A DNA stretch of 64,000 nucleotides from Streptomyces liliiviolaceus (lineage in GTDB: Bacteria > Actinomycetota > Actinomycetes > Streptomycetales > Streptomycetaceae), in NCBI RefSeq assembly GCF_018070025.1, contig NZ_JAGPYQ010000001.1:6572001-6636000 (forward strand), given 5' to 3'. The position numbers were made by a program, and so were the translations under genes. Positions 44,825-52,305 of this stretch are shown here, piece by piece. Under the pieces are notes generated by a model that saw nothing but the letters and a program-made list of their open reading frames with translations, had not been told where the DNA came from and did no database searches. Position 1 is the stretch's first letter; every line of letters begins with the position of its first letter.

Positions 44825-45774
44825 CAAGCGCGCCTCCTGACGGTTCGGCGCGAGACGTGCCGGGCGTCGAGGCCGGAGAGGCCGCGCACGGCGACGTACG
44901 CCTTCTCGCGGCCGGGGAGCGAGACCCGGCCGCGCAGGACGGCCTCCGGTTCGCGCTCGATGCGGTCCAGGAGGCGGCGGTAGATACCGGCCATCGCGGC
45001 GACGCAGGCGCCGCTGCGGCGGTCCAGCATGGGCAGCAGCCGGTAGCCCTCCGCGAAGAGCGCGCGGGCGCGGCGCACCTCGAAGTGCACGAGGCCCGCG
45101 AAGTCGGAGCCCTCCGGTGCGCGCGGCCCCTCGAACCCGGCGGAGCAGCCGAACTTCGCGAGGTCGTCGGCGGGCAGATACGTCCGCCCGTTCTCGGCGT
45201 CCTCGCGAACGTCCCTGAGGATGTTGGTGAGTTGCAGCGCGAGCCCGAGTGTGTCCGCGTACTCCGGCGCCCGCTCGGCGCCGCGCGCCCCCGGTTCCGT
45301 GCCGAAGACGCCGAGCGAGAGCCGGCCGATGGCTCCGGCGACGCAGCGGCAGTAGACCTTCAGGTCGTCCCAGGTCTCGTACGTCTCGCCGCGGACGTCC
45401 ATGAGCACGCCGTCGATGAGTTCGTCGAGGCCGTCGAGCGGGACCGGGAAGTGGTCCGCCGTGTGCCGCAGGGCGACGGCGACCGGATCGGTGTCGTCCT
45501 CGTCGACCGAGCGGTCGCGGATCCGGCCGAGCAGCGCCCGGGTCTCCTCCAGCCGCTTCGCCTTGACCTCGGGGGCGAGCACGCCGTCACCGATGTCGTC
45601 GACGCGCCGTGAGAACGCGTACAGGGCCGACATGGCCCGTCGCTTGGGCGTCGGCAGCAGCCGGATGCCGTACGCGAAATTCCGGGCCTGCTGCCCGGTG
45701 ACCGCCTCGCAGTAGCCGTAAGCGGCGAGTACCGGTGCGGACATGTGTGGTTCCGACTCCACGGTCCGGATCAC
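44824..45774 (-). CDS. hpnD: Presqualene diphosphate synthase (HpnD)
   Basis: The protein has 316 residues from the GTG at 45774, which overlaps the hpnC stop (GTGA); an ATG at 45744 is also possible. The squalene/phytoene synthase motifs DDIGD (59-63) and DVREDAENGR are both present, with SALYAFSRRVDD before the first. It joins two farnesyl diphosphates to presqualene diphosphate, which HpnC converts to hydroxysqualene. Confidence 0.95.
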   Translation of the reverse strand: MIRTVESEPHMSAPVLAAYGYCEAVTGQQARNFAYGIRLLPTPKRRAMSALYAFSRRVDDIGDGVLAPEVKAKRLEETRALLGRIRDRSVDEDDTDPVAVALRHTADHFPVPLDGLDELIDGVLMDVRGETYETWDDLKVYCRCVAGAIGRLSLGVFGTEPGARGAERAPEYADTLGLALQLTNILRDVREDAENGRTYLPADDLAKFGCSAGFEGPRAPEGSDFAGLVHFEVRRARALFAEGYRLLPMLDRRSGACVAAMAGIYRRLLDRIEREPEAVLRGRVSLPGREKAYVAVRGLSGLDARHVSRRTVRRRA

Positions 45775-46673
45775 CCCTCTCCTCGCAGAGTCACTCCCAC
45801 CTCGCGCAGCAACTGGATCTTGCCGGGCTTCGGCGGGCCGGGAAGTACGTCGTATTCGGCGGCGGCGATCGCCCGGATCGCCGCCCTTCCTCCTGCCACG
45901 AACCCCGCGAGCAGCAGCTTCAGCCTGCCGTGGACGCTACCCACGAGGGGGGTGCCTTCATTCAGGAGGTTCCGGGCGCGTTCTGCTTCGTATGCAACCA
46001 GTGCGCGCGCCGATGCGCCTGCCGTGGGCGTGGCGAGATCCGCCTCCTGGACGTGAAAGCGCTTCATGTCCTCGGCGGGAAGGTAGATGCGGTCGCGGCC
46101 GAGGTCCTCGGCGACGTCCTGGAGGTGTTCGACGATCTGCAGGGCGGTGCAGACCGCGTCGGAGAGGCGGATCCGCTCGGGGGTCGAGGTGCCGGTGACG
46201 GACAGGACGAGGCGGCCGACCGGGTTCGCGGACAGTTCGCAGTAGGCGAGGAGGTCGTCGTAGGTCTCGTACCGCTTGACGAGCTGGTCCTGGCGGTTCG
46301 CGGCGATCAGGCCGAGGAAGGGCTCGGGGGTCAGGCCGGTGCGGCGGACCGTGGGCTGCAGGCGGCGCAGGAGCGGGTGGCCCGGGGTCGAGTCGAAGAC
46401 CTTGTGCAGGTCGGCCTCGAAGGCGTCCAGCAGGACGAGCCGGTCCTTCGCCTCTTCGGGGGACACGCCCAGGAGGCGGGCGTCCGCGCCGCCGGGGGCC
46501 AGGTCGCCGTCGCCGATGTCGTCGACGAGCCGGGCGAAGCCGTAGACGGCCATGAGGTCGGCCCGCCATGCCTTGGGCAGGAAGAACGGCGCCACGGGAA
46601 AGTTCTCGTCCGCGGCCTTGTCCAGGGTGCTGCGCTCCGGGTCACCGGCGTGTGCCGTTCCGGCCGGCGTCAT
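45771..46673 (-). CDS. hpnC: Hydroxysqualene synthase (HpnC)
   Basis: This 300-residue protein of the squalene/phytoene synthase family has DDIGD at 51-55 and DVAEDLGRDRIYLPA near 186-200. It turns presqualene diphosphate to hydroxysqualene. The ATG at 46673 overlaps the end of an upstream 26-29 codon frame (ATGA), so translation may be coupled to that leader. It is the first enzyme gene of the hop operon. Confidence 0.94.
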   Translation of the reverse strand: MTPAGTAHAGDPERSTLDKAADENFPVAPFFLPKAWRADLMAVYGFARLVDDIGDGDLAPGGADARLLGVSPEEAKDRLVLLDAFEADLHKVFDSTPGHPLLRRLQPTVRRTGLTPEPFLGLIAANRQDQLVKRYETYDDLLAYCELSANPVGRLVLSVTGTSTPERIRLSDAVCTALQIVEHLQDVAEDLGRDRIYLPAEDMKRFHVQEADLATPTAGASARALVAYEAERARNLLNEGTPLVGSVHGRLKLLLAGFVAGGRAAIRAIAAAEYDVLPGPPKPGKIQLLREVGVTLRGEG

Positions 46674-46759
46674 CGCCTGCCGCCCGGGCCGCGGACGGCA
46701 CACGCACGGACGGCACACGCGCAGCGGAGCTGGAGAGTTTCCGTAGCCATCGCCGTCAC
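46670..46759 (-). CDS. Possible leader peptide upstream of hpnC (26-29 aa)
   Basis: A GTG at 46759 (29 codons) or ATG at 46750 (26 codons) opens MATETLQLRCACAVRACAVR then GPGGRR and ends in a TGA that overlaps the hpnC ATG. A TAGAAC box lies 7 bases before the GTG, so translation may begin at the 5' end of the mRNA; GGGAG also precedes the ATG. The repeat CA(C)AVR is notable. Family not recognised; it could set hpnC translation. Confidence 0.4.
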   Translation of the reverse strand: MTAMATETLQLRCACAVRACAVRGPGGRR

Positions 46760-46766
46760 ATCTCCC

Positions 46767-46795
46767 GTTCTACACTGCTGACCCAATGGTGACTA
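46767..46795 (-). promoter_or_regulatory. Possible hopanoid operon promoter
   Basis: TAGTCA (46790-46795, -35) and TAGAAC (46767-46772, -10) on the minus strand are separated by 17 bases. Each matches 4 of 6 consensus bases. The predicted transcript start is at or next to the GTG at 46759. Confidence 0.35.
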
Positions 46796-47000
46796 TTTCG
46801 GACACGCCGCCCGGCCGTCCGCGCGGCAGACCCTATGCCGGGTGTCGCGCAGTATCGCCCTACTTGCCGCGAATCAGCACCGGTACAGCTTACGTTGTAC
46901 AACCGGTCGTGCTCCGCCGGGGTGTCCTGCACATCACAAGAACACACCGATTGGCGTCAAGATTCCTACGGGCGACCGGAGTTGGCGTTTCCTTTGCAGA

Positions 47001-47038
47001 CGCAGGGCCCCGCCGAACCGTTCCGGCGGGGCCCTGCG
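47001..47038 (-). terminator. Hairpin terminator after the envelope operon
   Basis: A 15-bp perfect stem (cgcagggccccgccg and complement) closes an 8-base loop 21 bases past the stop of the last exporter gene. Confidence 0.8.
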
Positions 47039-47058
47039 TGGTTCTTCTACGACCCGGG

Positions 47059-47838
47059 CTACTTGCCCGTGAACTTCTCGTACTCCTTGAGGACCTCGTC
47101 GGTCGGTCCGTCCAGGCGCAGCTCGCCGCGTTCCAGCCACAGGACGCGGTCGCACGTGTCACGGATGGACTTGTTGTTGTGGCTGACGAGGAACACCGTG
47201 CCGGCCTCCTTGCGGAGCTCCCGGATCCGGGCCTCGGAGCGCTTCTGGAACTTGCGGTCGCCGGTCGCCAGGGCCTCGTCGATCATGAGGACGTCGTGGT
47301 CCTTGGCGGCGGCGATGGAGAAGCGCAGCCGGGCCGCCATGCCGGAGGAGTAGGTGCGCATGGGCAGGGTGATGAAGTCGCCCTTCTCGTTGATGCCCGA
47401 GAAGTCGACGATGCTCTGGTAGCGCTCCCTGATCTGCTCGCGGGACATCCCCATGGCGAGTCCGCCGAGGATGACGTTCCGCTCGCCCGTGAGGTCGTTC
47501 ATCAGGGCCGCGTTGACGCCGAGGAGCGAGGGCTGGCCGTCGGTGTAGACGTGGCCCTTCTCCGCGGGGAGCAGTCCCGCGATGGCCCGCAGCAGGGTGG
47601 ACTTGCCGGAGCCGTTGGATCCGATGAGGCCGATGGCCTCGCCGCGGTAGGACTTGAAGGAGACACCGCGCACGGCGTGCACCTTGCGCACGCCCCGCTC
47701 CTCGCCGCGCCGGAGTATGCGGCTGAGGGCGGAGGTGGCGCTGCCCTTGCCGGTCTTGGCGCCGTTGACGCGGTAGACGATGTGCAGCTCGTCCGCGATG
47801 ACGGTCGGGATCTGGGTCCTGTCGGTCTGCTCAGCCAC
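47059..47838 (-). CDS. ABC exporter ATPase (TagH/polysaccharide type)
   Basis: This 259-residue ATPase has Walker A GLIGSNGSGKSTLLRAIAG (about 71-89), the signature YSSGMAARLRFS and Walker B VLMIDEALATGD. The short ATPase with SRILRR near its start belongs to the teichoic acid/O-antigen ABC-2 exporter class. It works with the permease upstream (8-base overlap). Probably exports the lipid-linked product of this operon. Confidence 0.92.
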   Translation of the reverse strand: MAEQTDRTQIPTVIADELHIVYRVNGAKTGKGSATSALSRILRRGEERGVRKVHAVRGVSFKSYRGEAIGLIGSNGSGKSTLLRAIAGLLPAEKGHVYTDGQPSLLGVNAALMNDLTGERNVILGGLAMGMSREQIRERYQSIVDFSGINEKGDFITLPMRTYSSGMAARLRFSIAAAKDHDVLMIDEALATGDRKFQKRSEARIRELRKEAGTVFLVSHNNKSIRDTCDRVLWLERGELRLDGPTDEVLKEYEKFTGK

Positions 47839-48760
47839 GGCCGTAACGCTCCTCAGCCTTCCAGAAGTACACGAAACCGCCGACGGCGACGAGGACGGCC
47901 CAGCCGCCCGCGACCGCCCACACGTGCGGCGGCAGGTTCTCGGAGCCGTAGCCGTCGATGAGCGCGAAGCGCATCAGGTCCATGTAGATGGCGGCCGGGT
48001 TCCACTGGAGGATGTCGGCGATCCACTTCGGGTGCTCGTCGAGCATCACGGGGATCGAGAACATGACACCGGATGCGTACATCCACGTACGCATCACGAA
48101 CGGCATGAGCTGGGCCAGGTCCGGGGTCTTGGCGCCCATCCTGGCCATGATCATCGCGAGACCGGTGTTGAAGAGGAACTGCAGCACCAGGATCGGGACG
48201 ATCAGCAGCCAGGACAGCTGGGGGTAGCTGCCGAAGCCGACCGCCACGACGAACAGCACGATCATCGAGAAGAGCAGCTGCTGGAGCTGCTGCAGCGAGA
48301 ACGAGATCGGCAGCGCGGCGCGCGGGAAGTGCAGCGCCCGCACGAGTCCGAGGTTCCCGGAGATCGCGCGCACGCCCGCCATCACCGAGCTCTGGGTGAA
48401 GGTGAAGACGAAGACGCCCGTCACCAGGAACGGGATGTAGACCTCCCGGTCCATGCCGCGGTCGGCCTTCAGGATCAGGCCGAAGATCAGGAAGTACACG
48501 GCCGCGTTCAGCAGCGGTGTGGCCACCTGCCACAGCTGGCCGAGCTTGGCCTGGCTGTACTGGGCGGTGAGCTTCGCCTGCGAGAAGGCGAGGATGAAGT
48601 GACGCCGTCCCCAGAGCTGACGGACGTACTCGACGAGTCCGGGCCGGGCGCCGCTGACGGCCAGTCCGTACTTGGCGGCGAGGTCCGCCGCGGAGAGCCC
48701 TTCATCGGGGGACGGGGGGGCGCTCACCGCGACGCCGCCGTCATGCGTTGTCTCACTCAC
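47831..48760 (-). CDS. ABC-2 exporter permease (TagG type)
   Basis: This 309-residue protein starts at the GTG at 48760. Six membrane segments are seen after a cytoplasmic N-terminus of about 60 residues, with QYSQAKLGQLWQVATPLLNA preceding the first span. The family exports teichoic acid or polysaccharide precursors. It is coupled to the ATPase gene and follows the GT2 gene after 96 bases. Confidence 0.92.
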   Translation of the reverse strand: MSETTHDGGVAVSAPPSPDEGLSAADLAAKYGLAVSGARPGLVEYVRQLWGRRHFILAFSQAKLTAQYSQAKLGQLWQVATPLLNAAVYFLIFGLILKADRGMDREVYIPFLVTGVFVFTFTQSSVMAGVRAISGNLGLVRALHFPRAALPISFSLQQLQQLLFSMIVLFVVAVGFGSYPQLSWLLIVPILVLQFLFNTGLAMIMARMGAKTPDLAQLMPFVMRTWMYASGVMFSIPVMLDEHPKWIADILQWNPAAIYMDLMRFALIDGYGSENLPPHVWAVAGGWAVLVAVGGFVYFWKAEERYGRG

Positions 48761-48856
48761 AGGGAAACTTTCGTCCTCAAGGTGCGCGGCCTGGTAGGGC
48801 GTAGGCCAAAGACAGGGACCGGGGTACGGCCCGAATGCTCTCAGATATCGAGCGTC

Positions 48857-49750
48857 TCAGATGACGGGTGGTCGGCCCAGACGGGTCAGGCGCCATACCG
48901 TACGCCACTTCATGGGGCGCCGGGGGCCGCACGGGCTGGTCCAGCCCTCCTTGAAACCGCCGAACCAGGCCTTCAGGGCCGGGCGCGAGGGGCGACGGGC
49001 GAGCGTGAGCAGCATCCAGACGCCGAGGTACACGGGGACCAGCGGCGCGGGCAGGTTGCGACGGGCGAGCCAGACGCGGTTGCGGGCGACCATCCGGTGG
49101 TAGACCGCGTGCCGCGAGGGTGCGGTCGTGGGGTGGTTGAGCACCATGTCCGAGCGGTAGTCGATCATCCAGCCCGCGTCGAGGGCCCGCCAGGCGAGAT
49201 CGGTCTCCTCGTGGGCGTAGAAGAACTCCTCGGGGAGTCCGCCGACCTCGGCGAGCACCTTCGTACGGACGGCGTTGGCGCCGCCGAGGAAGGTGGTGAC
49301 GCGGGAGTCGCGCATCGGGTCGGAGGCGCGCAGCCGGGGCACGTGGCGGCGCTGGGTGACGCCGGTCTCCGGGTCCGCGATACGGAAGCTGATGATGCCC
49401 AGTTCCGCATCGGCCGCGAAGGCCTGCCGGCACAGTTCGGCGGTGTCGTGGCGGGCCAGGAGCCCGTCGTCGTCCAGGAAGAGCAGGACGTCCACGTCGG
49501 TGCCGCCGGGGCCGAACGCCTCGATGCCGACGTTGCGGCCGCCGGGGATGCCGAGGTTCTCCGGCAGCTCGACCGTGCGGACACCGGGTATGGACCCGGT
49601 GACGTCCGGGACGGGCGAGCCGTTGCCGACCACGACCACCTCGACCGGGTCGCCGTCCTGCTTGGCGACCGAGTCGAGGAGGGCGCGGAGTTCGTCGGGG
49701 CGGTTGCCCATGGTGATGATCACCGCGCCGACCTTCGTGGCCGTGCTCAC
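48857..49750 (-). CDS. Glycosyltransferase family 2
   Basis: The protein has 297 residues from the GTG at 49750, overlapping the phosphotransferase stop (GTGA). The GT-A core shows VGAVIITMGNRPDELRALL, VVVGNGS, LPENLGIPGGRNVG, LFLDDDG (metal-binding DxD) and ETDLAWRALDAGW. It adds a sugar to a lipid or polyol acceptor in this envelope operon; donor and acceptor are not predictable. Confidence 0.93.
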   Translation of the reverse strand: MSTATKVGAVIITMGNRPDELRALLDSVAKQDGDPVEVVVVGNGSPVPDVTGSIPGVRTVELPENLGIPGGRNVGIEAFGPGGTDVDVLLFLDDDGLLARHDTAELCRQAFAADAELGIISFRIADPETGVTQRRHVPRLRASDPMRDSRVTTFLGGANAVRTKVLAEVGGLPEEFFYAHEETDLAWRALDAGWMIDYRSDMVLNHPTTAPSRHAVYHRMVARNRVWLARRNLPAPLVPVYLGVWMLLTLARRPSRPALKAWFGGFKEGWTSPCGPRRPMKWRTVWRLTRLGRPPVI

Positions 49751-50526
49751 TTCAGCCTGCTCGAAGCGAGGATGGACACCAGGTGCAGCACGGTCTGGAG
49801 CATCGCGATGCCGGCCAGGACCGCGACACCGAGCCGCGAGAAGAACAGGTCGTCCCGGACCGTGTCCAGGACCGCGAGGACCAGGATCAGCAGCGAGGCC
49901 TCGATGCCGAGGACGAGCCGGTGGAACTTGAGCGCGCCCGCGGCCCGGCGGGCCAGCGCCATGCCGGAGGAGCGCGGCTCGGACGCCGACTCCTGGACCG
50001 GTGCCTTGCCGGTCTGGTGGCGGGCGACCCCGACGAGGTCGGTCTCGGACTTGATCAGGACCGCGCCGAGGGCGGCCAGGGTGCCGAGGAACGCCCACAG
50101 CCAGTCGATGCGTCCGGTGCCCCACAGGTCCGCCGCGCGCAGGCCGAAGCCGACCAGGACCGCGGCGTCGCACAGGTAGGCGGCGACGCGGTCGACGTAC
50201 ACCCCGGTCATCGAGTACTGCTTGCGCCAGCGGGCGATCTCGCCGTCGACGCAGTCGAACAGCAGGTACAGCTGGACCATCAGTACGCCGAGCAGGGCGC
50301 CCGGGATGCCCGGCACCAGCAGGGCCGGGGCGGCGAGCACGCCGAAGACGGTCATCACGTAGGTCAGCTGGTTGGGCGTGACCTTGGTGTTCACCAGGTG
50401 CCGGTCGATGCGCAGCGAGATCTCGCGCATGTAGAGCCGGCCTCCCCAGTGCTCGCCGCTCCGCCGGTCCTTGACACCCGGGGGGTGCACGACCGGGCGG
50501 AGCTCAGCTACCGATGGCTTTTGCAT
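49747..50526 (-). CDS. CDP-alcohol phosphatidyltransferase-family membrane protein lacking the fourth catalytic Asp
   Basis: This 259-residue protein has about six spans. The CDP-alcohol phosphotransferase motif is D91-x2-D94-G95-x2-A98-R99-x8-G108-x3-D112-x3-A116: the last Asp, usually the catalytic base, is Ala. The start MQKPSVAELRPVVHPPG is cytoplasmic. It overlaps the dehydrogenase gene by 23 bases. Either the chemistry has shifted, or a nearby Asp (D120 in YLCDAA) substitutes, or the protein is non-catalytic and pairs with the second family member in this operon. Confidence 0.88.
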   Translation of the reverse strand: MQKPSVAELRPVVHPPGVKDRRSGEHWGGRLYMREISLRIDRHLVNTKVTPNQLTYVMTVFGVLAAPALLVPGIPGALLGVLMVQLYLLFDCVDGEIARWRKQYSMTGVYVDRVAAYLCDAAVLVGFGLRAADLWGTGRIDWLWAFLGTLAALGAVLIKSETDLVGVARHQTGKAPVQESASEPRSSGMALARRAAGALKFHRLVLGIEASLLILVLAVLDTVRDDLFFSRLGVAVLAGIAMLQTVLHLVSILASSRLK

Positions 50527-51565
50527 AGTCGGCGTATGCGTCCCTGATCTGGTCGGTGGAGAGGTCGAGGTGTTCGAGGATCGTGTAGCGGCCCGGCCTG
50601 GTCGACGGAGCGAACTCCACGACCTGGACGAACTCCTCCGGGGTGAAGCCGATCTCCTCCGGCAGCACGGGCAGCCCGTGGCGCCGCAGGACCTCGGCCA
50701 TGTACGCCGACTCCTCGCGGGCCCCGCGCAGATGCATCGCGAAGGCCGCGCCCAGACCGCACTGCTCGCCGTGGCTGGCGGCGCGCTTGGGAAAGAGCAG
50801 GTCGAAACCGTGGTTGATCTCGTGGCAGGCGCCGGACGCCGGACGGGAGTCGCCCGCGACCGACATGGAGATACCGGTGAGAACCAGGCCCTCGGCGAGC
50901 ACCTGGAGGAAGCCGTCGTCGCCGACGCCGCCCGGGTGCCGCAGCACGGCCTCGCCGGCCTGGCGGGCCATCGCGGCGGCGAGGCCGTCGATCTGCTCGC
51001 CCTTCTCCCGGTTGGCCAGCTCCCAGTCCGCGATCGCGGAGATGTTGGACAGGGCGTCGCCGATGCCGGAGCGCACGAAGCGGACCGGGGCCTCACGGAT
51101 CACGTCGAGGTCGATGACCACGGCGATCGGGTTCGGCACACCGTACGAGCCGCGGCCCGCGTCGTTGTCGAGGGTCGCGACCGGGGAGCACAAACCGTCG
51201 TGCGAGAGGTTCGTCGCGACGGCGACCAGCGGAAGGCCGATCCGGGCCGCGGCGAACTTCGCACAGTCGATGATCTTGCCGCCGCCGAGGCCCACGACCG
51301 CGTCGTAGCGCCCCTTCTTCATGGCGTCGCCGAGCTTGATCGCCTCGTCCAGGGTGCCGCCGCCGACCTCGAACCAGTCGGCGCCCGGCATCGCCGGGGT
51401 CAGCCGCTCGCGCAGCTTGGCGCCCGAGCCGCCGCTGATGGCGACGGCCAGCTTGCCGGAGTGCGAGATGCGCTGGTCGGCGAGGACCGCGGAGAGGTCG
51501 TCCAGGGCACCCGGACGGATGTCGACGACGACCGGCGAGGGGATGAGCCTCGTCAGTACTGGCAC
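50504..51565 (-). CDS. Iron-containing alcohol dehydrogenase, glycerol-1-phosphate-dehydrogenase-like
   Basis: The protein has 353 residues from the GTG at 51565. The NAD(P)-binding GGGKIID (94-100), NLSHDG (119-124, metal Asp) and metal His motifs GACHEINHGFD and ASHGEQCGLG are those of the AraM/EgsA group, which reduces dihydroxyacetone phosphate to sn-glycerol 1-phosphate. Coupling to a nucleotidyltransferase suggests it forms the polyol phosphate that is then activated with CTP; the exact polyol is unknown. Confidence 0.85.
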   Translation of the reverse strand: MPVLTRLIPSPVVVDIRPGALDDLSAVLADQRISHSGKLAVAISGGSGAKLRERLTPAMPGADWFEVGGGTLDEAIKLGDAMKKGRYDAVVGLGGGKIIDCAKFAAARIGLPLVAVATNLSHDGLCSPVATLDNDAGRGSYGVPNPIAVVIDLDVIREAPVRFVRSGIGDALSNISAIADWELANREKGEQIDGLAAAMARQAGEAVLRHPGGVGDDGFLQVLAEGLVLTGISMSVAGDSRPASGACHEINHGFDLLFPKRAASHGEQCGLGAAFAMHLRGAREESAYMAEVLRRHGLPVLPEEIGFTPEEFVQVVEFAPSTRPGRYTILEHLDLSTDQIRDAYADYAKAIGS

Positions 51566-52305
51566 GCGATCACGCGTCCCTTGGCGAGGTCCTCGTGGTT
51601 GTCGATCTCGACCCACTTGACGTCGCCGATGGGGGCCACGTCGATCCGGAAGCCGCGGTTCACGAGCTCCTGGTAGCCGTGCTCGTAGAACTGCTGCGGG
51701 TCCGTCTCGAAGACCGTCTTGAGGGCGTCGGCCAGCTCGTCGGCGGCGTCGCCCTCGATGAGGGTCACGCCGATGTACTCACCGGTCGCCTCGGCGGGGT
51801 CCATCAGCTTGGTGATCTTCGTCATGCCGCCCTCGGGCCCGACGACGACCTTCATCTCCTCGTCGGCGAGGGACTTCACCGTGTCGAGGGCGAGGATGAT
51901 CTTCTTGCCGTCGCCGCGGGCGGCGAGCAGGGTCTTCTCGACGGAGACCGGGTGCACGGTGTCGCCGTTGGCGAGGATCACCGAGTGCTTGATCGCGTCA
52001 CGGCCGCACCACAGGGAGTAGGCGTTGTTCCACTCCTCGGCCTTGTCGTTGTCGATCAGCGTGATCTTGACGCCGTACTTCTGCTCCAGCGCCTCGCGGC
52101 GCTCATAGACGGCTTCCTTGCGGTAACCGACGATGATCGCGACCTCGGTCAGGCCGATCTCGGCGAAGTTGCCGAGGGTGAGGTCGAGCACCGTGATGCT
52201 GTCCTCGTCGCCTTCGGGTCCCACCGGCACCAGAGCCTTGGGCAGGGTGTCGGTGTAGGGGCGCAGACGCCGTCCGGCGCCGGCAGCCAGCACGAGGCCG
52301 ATCAT
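51553..52305 (-). CDS. Sugar/polyol-phosphate nucleotidyltransferase (phosphocholine cytidylyltransferase-like)
   Basis: This 250-residue NTP-transferase has LVLAAGAGRRLRPYTDTLPK (about 4-23), VILANGDTVHPVSV (metal-binding D) and WVEIDNHEDLAKG. The family includes phosphocholine and inositol-1-phosphate cytidylyltransferases. It likely activates the product of the adjacent dehydrogenase as a CDP-alcohol for the two phosphotransferases. It overlaps its upstream and downstream neighbours. Confidence 0.88.
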   Translation of the reverse strand: MIGLVLAAGAGRRLRPYTDTLPKALVPVGPEGDEDSITVLDLTLGNFAEIGLTEVAIIVGYRKEAVYERREALEQKYGVKITLIDNDKAEEWNNAYSLWCGRDAIKHSVILANGDTVHPVSVEKTLLAARGDGKKIILALDTVKSLADEEMKVVVGPEGGMTKITKLMDPAEATGEYIGVTLIEGDAADELADALKTVFETDPQQFYEHGYQELVNRGFRIDVAPIGDVKWVEIDNHEDLAKGRVIACQY

